Source: Novosphingobium album (ex Hu et al. 2023) | GTDB lineage: Bacteria > Pseudomonadota > Alphaproteobacteria > Sphingomonadales > Sphingomonadaceae | Length of the DNA: 64,000 bases | Reading direction: 5' to 3' | Assembly (NCBI RefSeq): GCF_022832385.1 | Contig: NZ_JALHLE010000016.1 | Location: 62,001 to 126,000 of the forward strand | Shown: in pieces, positions 35,003 through 44,812 of the stretch | How the letters are laid out: each line of letters opens with the position of its first letter | Position numbering within the stretch: the stretch's first letter is position 1 | Made by a program: the position numbers and the translations under genes | Notes under the pieces: generated by a model | Databases searched by the model: none | What the model was told of the DNA's origin: nothing | What the model saw: only the letters and a program-made list of their open reading frames with translations

Positions 35003-37171
35003 TCAGATGTTGCCGCGTCTTAGCGAGAGCTTTGGCACTTTTCGTCCACTGGCAATTGCCGCGCCTCGGCCCGAAAGCGACGGATTAGTCATGAAATAGC
35101 GGTGGAGGTTGAAAGGATTTTCCACCTTTCCGACGCGCTCGTAGCTGCCGTCAGGGCCCAGAATCCAGCTCTGTTCGGTGTCGAGCAGGTTTGCCATCAT
35201 GACCTGATCGAGCACCTGATCATGGACGGTCTTGTTACGCATCGGCACCAGGACCTCGACCCGCCGATCGAGGTTGCGGCTCATGCCGTCGGCCGAAGTC
35301 AGGAAAACCTTGGCGCGACGGTTGGGCAGGTGGCCGCCGTTGGCGAAGACCCAGATCCGGCAATGTTCGAGGAAGCGGCCAATGACCGATTTGACCGAGA
35401 TGTTCTCGGACAGGCCGGCGATGCCCGGCCGCAGGCAGCAGATGCCGCGCACGACGAGGATGATTTCCACTCCGGCCTGGCTGGCTTCGTAGAGCTTGTC
35501 GATCAGCTGCGGATCGGTCAGCGAATTCATCTTGGCCCAGATCGCCGTGGGCTTGCCGTCCCTGGCACTGGCGATTTCGGCGTCGATGCACTCGTCCAGC
35601 TTCGCGCGCAGGCCGATCGGCGAGATCGCCAGCACTTCGGTGCGCTTGGGCTCGACATAGCCGGTGATGAAGTTGAACAGCCGCACTGCGTCACGCCCCG
35701 CCGCAGGATCTGCCGTGAAATAGGAAAGGTCGGTGTAAACGCGCGCCGTGATCGGGTGGTAGTTGCCGGTGCCGAAGTGGCAGTAGGTCCGGTTTCCATC
35801 GCCTTCGCGGCGGACCACCATCGAGACCTTGGCGTGGGTCTTCCAGTCGACGAAGCCATAGATTACCTGCACGCCCGCGCGTTCGAGCTGGCTGGCCCAG
35901 AGCAGGTTCTGCTCCTCGTCGAAACGGGCCTTGAGCTCGACCACGGCGGTCACCGACTTGCCCGCTTCCGCCGCCTTGATGAGGGCGGAGATGATCGCCG
36001 ATTGCTTGCCTGCGCGGTAGAGCGTCTGCTTGATGGCGATCACGTCCGGATCGCGCGCGGCCTGGCGCAGGAAATCGATCACCACCTCGAAGCTCTCGTA
36101 GGGGTGCTGGATCACGATGTCCTTTTCGCGAATGGCCGCGAAGATATCACCGTCATGTTCCAGAATGCGTTCGGGATAGCGGGGCGAATACGGTTCGAAC
36201 TTCAGTTCGGGCCTGTCCTCGTCGCACAGAGAGGAGAGGCCGGTAAAGCCGATCAGGCCATCGGTCTTGAGAATCAGGGCCTTGTCGAGCCCGAGCTGGG
36301 TGCGCAGCAGTTCCTCGGCCGCCGGGTCGAACTTGCCCTGCAACTGCAGCACGATCACGAGGCCGCGGCGGCGGCGCTGGATCGCGGTGCGGTAGTAGCG
36401 CACCAGATCCTCGGCATCTTCCTCGATCTCGATGTCGCTGTCGCGCAGGATGCGGAAGACGCCGTGGCCGTTGAGCTTGAAGCCGGGGAAGATCTGGCCG
36501 GCATTGCGGCAGATCAGGTCCTCGATCGAGATCCACGCCGCCTGCTCGCCGGGGAGGCGGATGAAGCGCGGCAGCGAGGACGGGATCAGCACCATTTCCA
36601 TCACCGGCGCGTCGTCCGCCGTGCGAGTCAGCGAGAACAGCACGCCGATGCCCTGGTTGGCGACGAAGGGGAACGGGTGCGCGGGGTCGATCGCCTGCGG
36701 CGTGATCACCGCCATGATGTGTTCTTCGAAGTATTCGCGCAGCCAGCGTTCGCGCGCGGCATCGAGCTTTTCCTCGCCGATTACCGCAATTCCGGCATCG
36801 GCCAGTTCGTCCTTGAGGCCGGACCAGACCTTCTGTTGTATCTCGTCGAGCGCAAGCACCTTTTCATGCGTGGCCGACAGCGCCTGAGAGGGCGTCATGC
36901 CGTCGATCGAGATTTCCTCGACCTGGCTGCGCACTTGCCCGGCGAGGCCGGCGACGCGTACCATCAGGAACTCGTCGATGTTGCTGCCCGAGATGGAGAG
37001 GAAGCGCAGGCGTTCCAGAAGCGGGTAGTTCGGATTGGTCGCTTCGGCCAGAACGCGCTCGTTGAAGGCCAGCCAGCTCAGTTCGCGATTGAAATAGCGT
37101 TCGGGCAGAGTGGCGAGCTGCGATGTTTCGCAGGTTTCCGTGGCGTCCGATTCTTCGCGAATATCCAGCAT
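35003..37171 (-). CDS. ppk1: Polyphosphate kinase Ppk1
   Basis: Membrane-associated enzyme that makes polyphosphate from ATP, 722 residues. The N-domain starts at YFNRELSWLAFNERVLAEA. The catalytic half shows AIKQTLYRAGKQS, VELKARFDEEQN, YGFVDWKTHAKVSMVVRREG and HFGTGNYHPITARVYTD with the conserved His-phosphate region, and ends with RRVEVLVPM. The ATG at 37171 is preferred over the 15-codon longer frame. It is followed by ppx, and together with the pst genes it shows a strong phosphate-storage theme. Confidence 0.95.
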   Translation of the reverse strand: MLDIREESDATETCETSQLATLPERYFNRELSWLAFNERVLAEATNPNYPLLERLRFLSISGSNIDEFLMVRVAGLAGQVRSQVEEISIDGMTPSQALSATHEKVLALDEIQQKVWSGLKDELADAGIAVIGEEKLDAARERWLREYFEEHIMAVITPQAIDPAHPFPFVANQGIGVLFSLTRTADDAPVMEMVLIPSSLPRFIRLPGEQAAWISIEDLICRNAGQIFPGFKLNGHGVFRILRDSDIEIEEDAEDLVRYYRTAIQRRRRGLVIVLQLQGKFDPAAEELLRTQLGLDKALILKTDGLIGFTGLSSLCDEDRPELKFEPYSPRYPERILEHDGDIFAAIREKDIVIQHPYESFEVVIDFLRQAARDPDVIAIKQTLYRAGKQSAIISALIKAAEAGKSVTAVVELKARFDEEQNLLWASQLERAGVQVIYGFVDWKTHAKVSMVVRREGDGNRTYCHFGTGNYHPITARVYTDLSYFTADPAAGRDAVRLFNFITGYVEPKRTEVLAISPIGLRAKLDECIDAEIASARDGKPTAIWAKMNSLTDPQLIDKLYEASQAGVEIILVVRGICCLRPGIAGLSENISVKSVIGRFLEHCRIWVFANGGHLPNRRAKVFLTSADGMSRNLDRRVEVLVPMRNKTVHDQVLDQVMMANLLDTEQSWILGPDGSYERVGKVENPFNLHRYFMTNPSLSGRGAAIASGRKVPKLSLRRGNI

Positions 37172-37320
37172 GTTTCTCGTTTTCACAGGGAAGGCCCTTG
37201 CACGCAAGCATGACAATTGCGGGGCAGTGAGGACAAACTTGCCTGAATCTATCGAAATTGATCAAGTCGGGAAATGAACATCGTTGCAGCGCAGCATCGT
37301 TTGGCGCACACTCGCCCCTG

Positions 37321-40300
37321 ATGATCAAGGCAGCCCTGCACCATCTCACCCGCTACCGCTACTCGAAGCGGATCAAGCTCGGCCCCCAGGTGATCCGGCT
37401 CCGCCCGGCACCGCACAGCCGGACGGCAGTGCCGAACTACTCGTTGAAGATCAGCCCGCCCGAGCATTTCCTGAACTGGCAGCAGGATCCGCACGGCAAC
37501 TGGCTGGCGCGGGTGGTGTTCCCCGATCCGATCGACCACTTCTCGATCGAGGTGGACCTGCTGGCCGAGATGGCGGTGATCAACCCGTTCGACTTCTTCG
37601 TGGAGCCGGACGCGGAGGAATATCCCTTCACCTACTCGGAGGCGATGAAGGCAGACCTTGCAGCCTATTTCGAGCTGGAAGGGCAGGGGCCGCTGTTCGA
37701 GGAGCTGGTGGCCCAGCATGCCGATTATGAAGGGCGTACGGTCGATTTCCTCGTCGATATCAATTCCAGGCTCCAGCAGCGCATCAACTATGTGATCCGC
37801 ATGGAGCAGGGCGTGATGACCCCGGAAGAGACGCTGACGGCGGGGATCGGTTCGTGCCGCGACTCCGCCTGGCTGCTGGTGCAGCTGCTGCGCCGCCTCG
37901 GTTTCGCAGCACGGTTCGTCTCCGGCTATTCGATCCAGCTGGTGGCCGACGTCATTCCCAAGGAAGGCCCGCAGGGCGTGCTCGAGGATGTGACGGACCT
38001 TCACGCCTGGGCCGAGGCCTACGTGCCGGGCGCGGGCTGGATCGCGCTCGATGCCACGTCGGGCATGTTCGCGGGTGAGGGGCACATCCCGCTCTGCGCC
38101 ACGCCGCATTACCGCTCGGCCACGCCGATCGAGGGCATGGCCGAACCGGCCGAAGTCGATTTCCACTTCGAGATGGACGTCTCGCGCATTGCCGAGGCGG
38201 TGCGCATCACCAAGCCGTTCACCGACGAGCGCTGGGACAACCTGCTGGCACTGGGCGACCAGGTCGATGCGGACCTGACAGCAAATGCCGTCAATCTGAC
38301 GATGGGCGGCGAGCCGACTTTCATTGCCGCCAGCGACTTTGAGGCGCCCGAATGGAATGCCGAGGCTGTCGGCCCGACCAAGGCGGCCTATGCCGACCAG
38401 CTGATCCGCCTGCTGCGTCAGAAGTTTGCCCCCGGCTCGCTGCTGCATCACGGTCAGGGCAAGTGGTATCCGGGCGAGACGCTGCCGCGCTGGGGCTATT
38501 CGATCTACTGGCGCAAGGATGGGCTGCCAATCTGGCAGGATGACAGCCTGCTGGCCGGCGAGAAACCGCTGGAAAAGGGCGGTGATCCCGATCCGGTGCC
38601 GAGCGTCGACGTCAAGAATGCGGCCCGACTGCTGCAGGCCGTGGCCGAGGGACTGGATGTCAGCCCCGAGTTCGTCCAGCCCGTCTATGAGGACAGGGGC
38701 GTGTGGATGTTGCGGGAGGATGAGCTGCCGGTGAATGTCACGCCGCTCGATCCCAGCATCGAGGACGAGGAAATGGCCCGCCGTTTCAAGCGTACTTATC
38801 GCCGCGGGATCGAAAAACCGGTCGGTTTCGTGTTGCCGGTGCAGCGCTGGAACGCCCGGGACGAGCGCGCGCCGCGCTGGCGCAGCGAACTCTGGCGCGT
38901 GCGCAAGGGCGTGTTGACTGTGGTTCCCGGCGATTCCGCGGTCGGCTATCGCCTGCCGCTCGGCTCCCTGCCCTATGTGGGACCGGCAAATTTCCCGTAC
39001 ATCCATCCGCGCGATACGGCTGAAGAGCGCGAGCCGCTCGCCGATTTTCGCAGTCAGGTGATCGAGCGCGGAACCCAGTCGCGCGAACGGCGCTCCGGCC
39101 AGCGTTTCGAACATGTGCCCGAACCGCACATGTTTCCGCAGCCCGCGGTCGAACAGGACATCATCGAAGGCGCTGTGCGCACGGCCATGACGGTCGAGCC
39201 GCGCGGCGACTATCTGGCGGTGTTCATTCCGCCGACCGAATGGCTGGAGGACTACCTCGAACTGGTCGCGGCCGTCGAAGTCGTGGCGGAGGAGCTCAAG
39301 CTGCCGGTCCGCATCGAGGGCTATCCGCCACCGCCCGATCCGCGCCTTACCGTGCTCAAGGTCACGCCCGATCCCGGTGTGATCGAAGTGAACATCCACC
39401 CCTCCACCTCCTGGCGAGAGACGGTGGAGATCACCGAAACGCTTTACGATTGCGCGCGCGAGGTGGGCCTGACCGCCGACAAGTTCATGGTCGACGGGCG
39501 CTCGATCGGCACTGGCGGGGGCAATCACATCGTGCTGGGCGGGCCGAGCCTGCTCGACAGCCCGTTCATCCGCCGTCCGGACCTGCTCAAGAGCTTCGTC
39601 ATCTACTGGCAGCGGCATCCGTCGCTCAGTTACCTGTTCTCCGGGCTGTTCATCGGCCCGACCAGCCAGGCGCCGCGCATCGACGAGGCCCGCCACGATG
39701 CGCTCTACGAGCTTGAAGTGGCCCTTTCGCAGGTACCCGGGCCGCACCTGCAGCAACCTGCGCCCTGGGTGGTGGACCGGCTGTTCCGCAACCTGCTCGT
39801 CGATGTCACCGGGAACACCCACCGGACAGAGATCTGCATCGACAAGCTGTTCAGCCCCGATGGGCCGACCGGGCGGCTGGGCCTTGTCGAGTTCCGCGGT
39901 TTCGAGATGCCGCCGGATGGCAAGATGAGCCTTGCCCAGCAGTTGCTCCTGCGCGCGCTGGCCGCGTGGTTCTGGAAGGAGCCGCAGGACGGGCCGCTGG
40001 TGCGCTGGGGCACGCAATTGCATGACAAGTTCATGCTCGGCCACTTCGTCTGGGCCGATTTTCTCGACGTGCTCGCCGACTTGGGCCGGGCAGGCTACGA
40101 CTTCGATCCCAAATGGTTCGAGGCGCAGCGCATGTTCCGGTTTCCCGTCCACGGTGAAGTCGAAGGCGGCGGCGTTTCATTGGAAATCAGCCACGCGCTG
40201 GAACCGTGGAATGTGCTGGGCGAGACCGGCGCGATCGGCGGTACCGTGCGCTATGTGGACAGTTCGACGGAGCGCCTGCAGGTGAGGGCATCGGGGCTTG

Positions 40301-40689
40301 TCCAGGGCCGCCACGTCATTACCTGCAACGGCCGCCGCGTGCCGCTGACCACGGTTGCTCCTGGAGAAGGCGTTGGCGGCGTGCGCTACAAGGCGTGGGC
40401 GCCGGCCGAGTGCCTGCACCCCATGCTGGCGTCCAACCCGCCGCTCACATTCGACATCTATGATCTGTGGAATGGCCGCTCGCTGGGTGGCTGCGTCTAC
40501 CAGGTCGCGCACCCGGGCGGGCGCAGTTACGATACGGTGCCGGTCAACGACTATGAGGCAGAGGCCCGGCGCAAGGCGCGATTCTTCGACAACGGACACT
40601 CACCCGGTCCGCTGCCGGTGCCGCCGGTGGAGATGTCCGGCGAGTTCCCGTACACGCTCGACTTGCGCCGCCCGATTGGCCTAGTGTGA
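37321..40689 (+). CDS. Large transglutaminase-like / DUF2126 protein
   Basis: Protein of 1122 residues. An N-terminal bacterial transglutaminase-like segment ([19 protein letters not shown]) and a papain-fold core carry the catalytic triad positions Cys ([10 protein letters not shown], about 180), His (DLHAWAEAY) and Asp (ALDATSG). The remaining ~800 residues form the DUF2126 part, which has Gly-rich and acidic motifs ([19 protein letters not shown]) that may bind nucleotide or metal. First of three tightly packed genes with an ATP-grasp/Alpha-E fusion and a second transglutaminase. Such sets are thought to make or trim a peptide-like product; the product is unknown. Confidence 0.85.
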   Translation: MIKAALHHLTRYRYSKRIKLGPQVIRLRPAPHSRTAVPNYSLKISPPEHFLNWQQDPHGNWLARVVFPDPIDHFSIEVDLLAEMAVINPFDFFVEPDAEEYPFTYSEAMKADLAAYFELEGQGPLFEELVAQHADYEGRTVDFLVDINSRLQQRINYVIRMEQGVMTPEETLTAGIGSCRDSAWLLVQLLRRLGFAARFVSGYSIQLVADVIPKEGPQGVLEDVTDLHAWAEAYVPGAGWIALDATSGMFAGEGHIPLCATPHYRSATPIEGMAEPAEVDFHFEMDVSRIAEAVRITKPFTDERWDNLLALGDQVDADLTANAVNLTMGGEPTFIAASDFEAPEWNAEAVGPTKAAYADQLIRLLRQKFAPGSLLHHGQGKWYPGETLPRWGYSIYWRKDGLPIWQDDSLLAGEKPLEKGGDPDPVPSVDVKNAARLLQAVAEGLDVSPEFVQPVYEDRGVWMLREDELPVNVTPLDPSIEDEEMARRFKRTYRRGIEKPVGFVLPVQRWNARDERAPRWRSELWRVRKGVLTVVPGDSAVGYRLPLGSLPYVGPANFPYIHPRDTAEEREPLADFRSQVIERGTQSRERRSGQRFEHVPEPHMFPQPAVEQDIIEGAVRTAMTVEPRGDYLAVFIPPTEWLEDYLELVAAVEVVAEELKLPVRIEGYPPPPDPRLTVLKVTPDPGVIEVNIHPSTSWRETVEITETLYDCAREVGLTADKFMVDGRSIGTGGGNHIVLGGPSLLDSPFIRRPDLLKSFVIYWQRHPSLSYLFSGLFIGPTSQAPRIDEARHDALYELEVALSQVPGPHLQQPAPWVVDRLFRNLLVDVTGNTHRTEICIDKLFSPDGPTGRLGLVEFRGFEMPPDGKMSLAQQLLLRALAAWFWKEPQDGPLVRWGTQLHDKFMLGHFVWADFLDVLADLGRAGYDFDPKWFEAQRMFRFPVHGEVEGGGVSLEISHALEPWNVLGETGAIGGTVRYVDSSTERLQVRASGLVQGRHVITCNGRRVPLTTVAPGEGVGGVRYKAWAPAECLHPMLASNPPLTFDIYDLWNGRSLGGCVYQVAHPGGRSYDTVPVNDYEAEARRKARFFDNGHSPGPLPVPPVEMSGEFPYTLDLRRPIGLV

Positions 40690-40693
40690 GGGT

Positions 40694-43183
40694 ATGGCGA
40701 AAAAGCCGTCCGTCAGTACCGTGGAGCGCCCGGCGGGGTGGCTTGAAGGCTATCCCGTAGAGATTGCCGGGGGTGATCTCTACGGGGACGCCTCCGGGGC
40801 TGCGGCGGTGCGCTGGAAATCGGTCGCCGAAGGACTGGCGGCGAGTTCCGACGGCGATCTCGCCGCCCTGCAGGATGCCGCGAGCCGTCATGCACAGGAT
40901 CTCGGGCTGGCATTCCGCGTCACCGGCGATGAGGACGAGCGCGGCTGGCCGATCACGGCCATGCCGCTCGTCATCAGTGCCGACGAATGGGCCACGGTAG
41001 AGCGGGGCCTGATCCAGCGGGCCACAATGTTCGAACAACTCGCTGCAGACGTTTACGGTGAGCAGCGGCTGGTGAAGGAAGGCCATCTTCCGGCAGCGGT
41101 GGTGGCGGGCAGCCCGTTCTTCGCGCGCAAGATGCTGGGCAATATTCCGCCACAGGGCAACTTTCTGCACGTCTATTCGGCCGATCTGGCCCGGGGACCG
41201 CGCGGGCAGTGGCGGGTGCTGCAGGATCGCGTGCGGATTGCCGCGGGCGTCGGTCACGCGCTCGAAAACCGCCTCACGATGCTGCGCGCGTCGGGCAGCG
41301 TTCTGGCCGACAATCGCGTCCGCCGCGTCAGCGAGTTCTTCGCGTTGATGCGCGACGGCATGGCGGCTGCCTGCGGCCGCGACCAGCCCCGCATCGCCCT
41401 GCTGACGCCGGGGCGTTTCAACCAGTCCTATGCCGAACAGGCGCATCTCGCTCGCTATCTGGGTTTTCCGCTCGTGGAGGGGCGGGATCTCTCGGTGATG
41501 GACAACCGCCTCTATGTCGGCACCATCGCCGGGCCGAAACGGGTCGATGCGGTCTGGCGCTGGATCAACACCACCTCGCTCGATCCGCTGTCGTTTGATT
41601 CCAAGTCCCAGCTGGGCGTCGCCAACCTGTTCGAGGCCTGGGCAGCGGGTGGGGTCGGGATGGTCAACTGGCCTGGGGCCGAGGTTCTGGAGACACCCGC
41701 CTTTGCCGCTTTCATGCCGCGGCTTTGCAAGGTCCTGCTGGGAGAGGAGCCCATGCTCCCGAATATCGCCACCTGGTGGTGCGGGCAGGTGGCCGAAAGC
41801 GCGACGGTGTCCGGACGCTTGGACGAGCTGGCGCTGCTGCCTGCCTTCGGGCTCCCGGTGGAGGGGCTGCAGACGCGTCAGCCGGTCGCAGGGGCCAGTC
41901 TGGAGCCGGACGAGCGTCAGAAATTGCTGGAGGCCATGCAGCGCAGGCCGATGGATTACTGCGGACAGGAAATTGTCCACCTTTCGACGACCCCGGCGGT
42001 CATCGATGGCGCCATCGTGCCGCGCCCTTTCACGGTGCGGGCCTTCGTCGCGCGCACGGCGGACGGGCAATGGTCGGTCATGCCCGGCGGGCTTGCGCGT
42101 CTCTCTTCCAGCAATGCCTTGCCGACCTCGCTGATGGGGGCGGGGGATCTTTCCGCCGATGTCTGGGTGGTGGATCAGAGACCGGCCGGGCCGGCCACGG
42201 CTGCGCGTGCGGTCGAGGAACCTGCGATTTCGCGCGGGGGCGGCATTCTGGCCAGTCAGGCGGCGGACAACCTGTTCTGGTTCGGCCGCTACAATGAACG
42301 TGCGGAGACGGTCGTGCGGATCGTGCGGACCCTGCTGGGCAGCACGATGGAAGGCGATATCGGCATCGACGGCGAGGGCGTGCGCGTCCGCGGCCTCGTC
42401 GACCTGCTTCTCGAGTTCAACGCGATCGCTCCGGCTACGGCCGGGAACCTTCCGGCGGCCGTGTGCGCCCGGGCACTTACCGAAACGCGCCTTCCTGGCG
42501 GCGTGGCGGCGCTCATGCGGCGACGGATGCAGACCGGGCTGGCGCTGCGCGAGCGGTTCGCCCGGGATTTCTGGCGGATCGTCAGCCGGCCGATGCCGTC
42601 AGTCGATGCCAGCCGGCCGCAAAGCATGCTGGCCAGCGCACGCTGGCTGACCGAGCATTTCAGCGCGCTGGCGGGACTCGTCTCGGAAGACATGGTGCGC
42701 TCGGCCGCCTGGCGATTCCTGCAGATCGGGCACCGGATCGAGCGGGGGCAGGCGATCTGCCGCATGGCGTCGAAATTGAGCGCTGAGGAAAGTTCGGCCC
42801 AGTCGCTGGGGATGCTGCTTGACCTGTGCGACAGCCAGATCATCTACCGCAGCCGGTACCTGACCGGCCCGATGACCAATCCGGTGCGCGATCTTGTCCT
42901 GCTCGATCCGGATAATCCGCGCGCGCTCAAGTATCAGGTCGCCCAGATCGTCGAGCATCTGAGCGCCTTGCCTAGTCTGCGCGACGACAACATTCCCGAG
43001 CCGCCCCTGCGTGCCGCGCGCGCGCTGGCGGGTGAACTGGAAGCCGTGCTGGCGCCGGAGATGACGCCCGAAAGGCTCGAGACGATCGAAAAGCAGCTTC
43101 AGCACCTGTCCGACGAGATTTCGGAGCGCTACTTCCTCAAGTTCGATCGCGAGGAAGCGGAAAAGAGAACGCGGCTGCTGTGA
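40694..43183 (+). CDS. Circularly permuted ATP-grasp fused to Alpha-E domain
   Basis: Protein of 829 residues joining two domains usually encoded separately. Residues 1 to about 490 are the circularly permuted ATP-grasp (DUF404/DUF407; motifs RPDxxx-like ALLTPGRFNQSYAEQ, VWRWINTTSLDP, EPMLPNIATWWCGQ). Residues about 515-829 are the all-helical Alpha-E domain (DUF403; ADNLFWFGRYNERAETVVRI). ATP-grasp members form amide bonds, so an amidoligase role in peptide synthesis is likely. It lies 4 bp after the DUF2126 gene, and its stop overlaps the next transglutaminase start. Confidence 0.85.
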   Translation: MAKKPSVSTVERPAGWLEGYPVEIAGGDLYGDASGAAAVRWKSVAEGLAASSDGDLAALQDAASRHAQDLGLAFRVTGDEDERGWPITAMPLVISADEWATVERGLIQRATMFEQLAADVYGEQRLVKEGHLPAAVVAGSPFFARKMLGNIPPQGNFLHVYSADLARGPRGQWRVLQDRVRIAAGVGHALENRLTMLRASGSVLADNRVRRVSEFFALMRDGMAAACGRDQPRIALLTPGRFNQSYAEQAHLARYLGFPLVEGRDLSVMDNRLYVGTIAGPKRVDAVWRWINTTSLDPLSFDSKSQLGVANLFEAWAAGGVGMVNWPGAEVLETPAFAAFMPRLCKVLLGEEPMLPNIATWWCGQVAESATVSGRLDELALLPAFGLPVEGLQTRQPVAGASLEPDERQKLLEAMQRRPMDYCGQEIVHLSTTPAVIDGAIVPRPFTVRAFVARTADGQWSVMPGGLARLSSSNALPTSLMGAGDLSADVWVVDQRPAGPATAARAVEEPAISRGGGILASQAADNLFWFGRYNERAETVVRIVRTLLGSTMEGDIGIDGEGVRVRGLVDLLLEFNAIAPATAGNLPAAVCARALTETRLPGGVAALMRRRMQTGLALRERFARDFWRIVSRPMPSVDASRPQSMLASARWLTEHFSALAGLVSEDMVRSAAWRFLQIGHRIERGQAICRMASKLSAEESSAQSLGMLLDLCDSQIIYRSRYLTGPMTNPVRDLVLLDPDNPRALKYQVAQIVEHLSALPSLRDDNIPEPPLRAARALAGELEAVLAPEMTPERLETIEKQLQHLSDEISERYFLKFDREEAEKRTRLL

Positions 43184-44064
43184 TGCGCTACGCTGTCACC
43201 CATATGACCCGGCTTGAATACGCGGCGCCCGTGCGGCTCGCGAAGTTCAATGTACGCCTGCGCCCGGCGCGATGGCCCGGGCAGACCGTGAGTGACTACA
43301 AGCTCACGATCGATCCGCAGCCCGCGCAAGTGCACGAGGCGGATGGCGGGTACTATGTGAACGAGGCGCATTTCGGACTGCACGAGCCTATCACCCAGTT
43401 GCAGATCGAAAGCCGGTTCACGGTCGAGCGTGAAGCGCTGCCGTTCTTCATTGAGGAGGCTGACGGTCCGCATCTGGCCGACTTGCGCGAACGGGCGATG
43501 GCGATGCCCGATCTCTCCGACCTGGCGCCGGCATCCTACATCTTCGCGTCGCCGATCGCCGTGCCCGAACACGAGATCGCGATGTGGGCAGGCTCTTTCC
43601 TCGATGACGACATGCCGGTGATGGAGGCGGGGCGCGCGCTGATGCACGCGATTCACGAGGAATTCGCCTTCGATTCCGGCGCGACACAGACCGACACGCC
43701 GCCGATCCAGGCCTTTCGCAACCGCCATGGCGTGTGTCAGGACTTCAGCCACGTGATGATCATCGCGGCGCGGGCGCATGGCATTCCGGCGGCTTACGTC
43801 AGCGGTTATCTGCGCACGCTGCCGCCGCCAGGGCAGGAACGTCTGGTCGGAGCCGATGCCATGCACGCATGGGTCAACCTGTGGTGCGGCGACGAACTGG
43901 GCTGGGTTGGATTCGACCCGACCAATGCCGTGCTTGCCGATACCGATCACATCTTCATCGGCATGGGGCGTGACTATTCGGATGTCGCGCCGCTGGATGG
44001 CACTTTCCGGGGATCGTCGCGGCAGACGATGTTCTTCTCGGTAGACGTCGCGCCGCTGGACTGA
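43183..44064 (+). CDS. Transglutaminase-like cysteine protease family protein
   Basis: Protein of 293 residues with a bacterial transglutaminase N-terminal region (YAVTHMTRLEYAAPV) and a core with catalytic Cys (HGVCQDFSHVM), His (DAMHAWVNLW) and Asp (FDPTNA). No signal peptide is evident, so it is probably cytoplasmic. The start codon overlaps the ATP-grasp stop (TGATG). It completes the three-gene set and may cleave or crosslink the product made by the amidoligase. Confidence 0.88.
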   Translation: MRYAVTHMTRLEYAAPVRLAKFNVRLRPARWPGQTVSDYKLTIDPQPAQVHEADGGYYVNEAHFGLHEPITQLQIESRFTVEREALPFFIEEADGPHLADLRERAMAMPDLSDLAPASYIFASPIAVPEHEIAMWAGSFLDDDMPVMEAGRALMHAIHEEFAFDSGATQTDTPPIQAFRNRHGVCQDFSHVMIIAARAHGIPAAYVSGYLRTLPPPGQERLVGADAMHAWVNLWCGDELGWVGFDPTNAVLADTDHIFIGMGRDYSDVAPLDGTFRGSSRQTMFFSVDVAPLD

Positions 44065-44077
44065 TCCTGCAGCGGGC

Positions 44078-44524
44078 TCAGGTGCGCAGGTCCCTGGTCC
44101 GTGCCGTCTCGCCGGGAAAGATGCCCGCAATTGCCATGACTGCGCCGAGGCGCGAGAGCGTTTCGAGCATGTCGCCGACGCTTTCCTCGGCAATGAGCAG
44201 GTCCAGCGTCTCGCGCGTGGCGACTGGACCGCGATCGCGCAGCGAGGTCACGAGTTCGAGAATGACCGCCTCGTGTTCCGACACATGCGGGCAGGACAGC
44301 GAGCAGAACGCGAAGGTTTCCAGCGCGTCGCGGTTGAACAGCAGCATCGTGCGATGGAAGGCCTGAAGACCGCCGATCATGCGCCACTTGGCGAACGCCG
44401 GTGCCAGCATCCGGGCAGGGCAGCGCTTGTGGCCGATGGCCGTAACCCACGCGCGCATGGACCAGACGAGGAAGCGGGCCCCCTCGTCGAGGGTGCTCAG
44501 GGGACGGTCGACATACTGGTACAT
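44078..44524 (-). CDS. Conserved hypothetical protein behind a Fur box
   Basis: Protein of 148 residues, mostly helical, with no signal peptide. Notable parts are FLVWSMRAWVTA, FAKWRMIGGLQAFHRTMLLFNRDALETFAFCSLSC and SEHEAVILELVTSLR. It resembles a sphingomonad-restricted uncharacterised family, recalled from memory and not named with confidence. The ATG at 44524 is used rather than 44566 because the longer frame covers the Fur-box-like sequence. Two close Cys (CSLSC) and a His nearby could bind metal. Iron-dependent expression is inferred from the operator. Confidence 0.7.
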   Translation of the reverse strand: MYQYVDRPLSTLDEGARFLVWSMRAWVTAIGHKRCPARMLAPAFAKWRMIGGLQAFHRTMLLFNRDALETFAFCSLSCPHVSEHEAVILELVTSLRDRGPVATRETLDLLIAEESVGDMLETLSRLGAVMAIAGIFPGETARTRDLRT

Positions 44525-44551
44525 GTCCGAATCTCCAAAGGGGTTGCAATT

Positions 44552-44570
44552 GAGAATGATTATCAATAGC
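44552..44570 (-). promoter_or_regulatory. Fur-box-like operator
   Basis: On the minus strand the core TTGATAATCATTCTC matches 13 of 15 bases of the corresponding part of the Fur consensus. It lies 28 bp upstream of the hypothetical gene start. Confidence 0.65.
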
Positions 44571-44653
44571 TATTGATACGCGGCTTGGCCTTGCGGTCAA
44601 GCCCCTCCCGGGCCCGGCGCTTGTCATGGGGCGTCCGGTTCACTCCTGACCTT

Positions 44654-44695
44654 GGCCGGGGCGGCTTCTTGCCTTGCCCGCCCCGGCCCTGTTTT
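44654..44695 (+). terminator. Rho-independent-type terminator on the plus strand
   Basis: Arms GGCCGGGGCG and CGCCCCGGCC pair perfectly over 10 bp with a 15-nt loop, followed by CTGTTTT. It lies in the gap before the GGDEF/EAL gene and may stop read-through from the transglutaminase operon. Confidence 0.6.
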
Positions 44696-44812
44696 GGCGG
44701 CAGGACGGCGGTAGACCTGCAATAAATTCGGGAACCAAGCGGCTGGTAGCGCACTGTTAACTATCGTTGGTTAGCGTGCGTTGTTTCGCGGAGAGTCTGA
44801 ACTGGACCGGAT

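Noticed and set aside
37172-37260. Possible Pho box upstream of ppk
   Set aside because: Only one good unit (TGTCATG on the minus strand at about 37214-37208) is seen. A second TGTCC core is 20 bp away, out of the 11-bp phase, so it is not called.
37249-40152. A 967-codon open frame on the minus strand
   Set aside because: Antisense to the DUF2126 gene, which has clear catalytic motifs. The antisense protein shows no recognisable fold.
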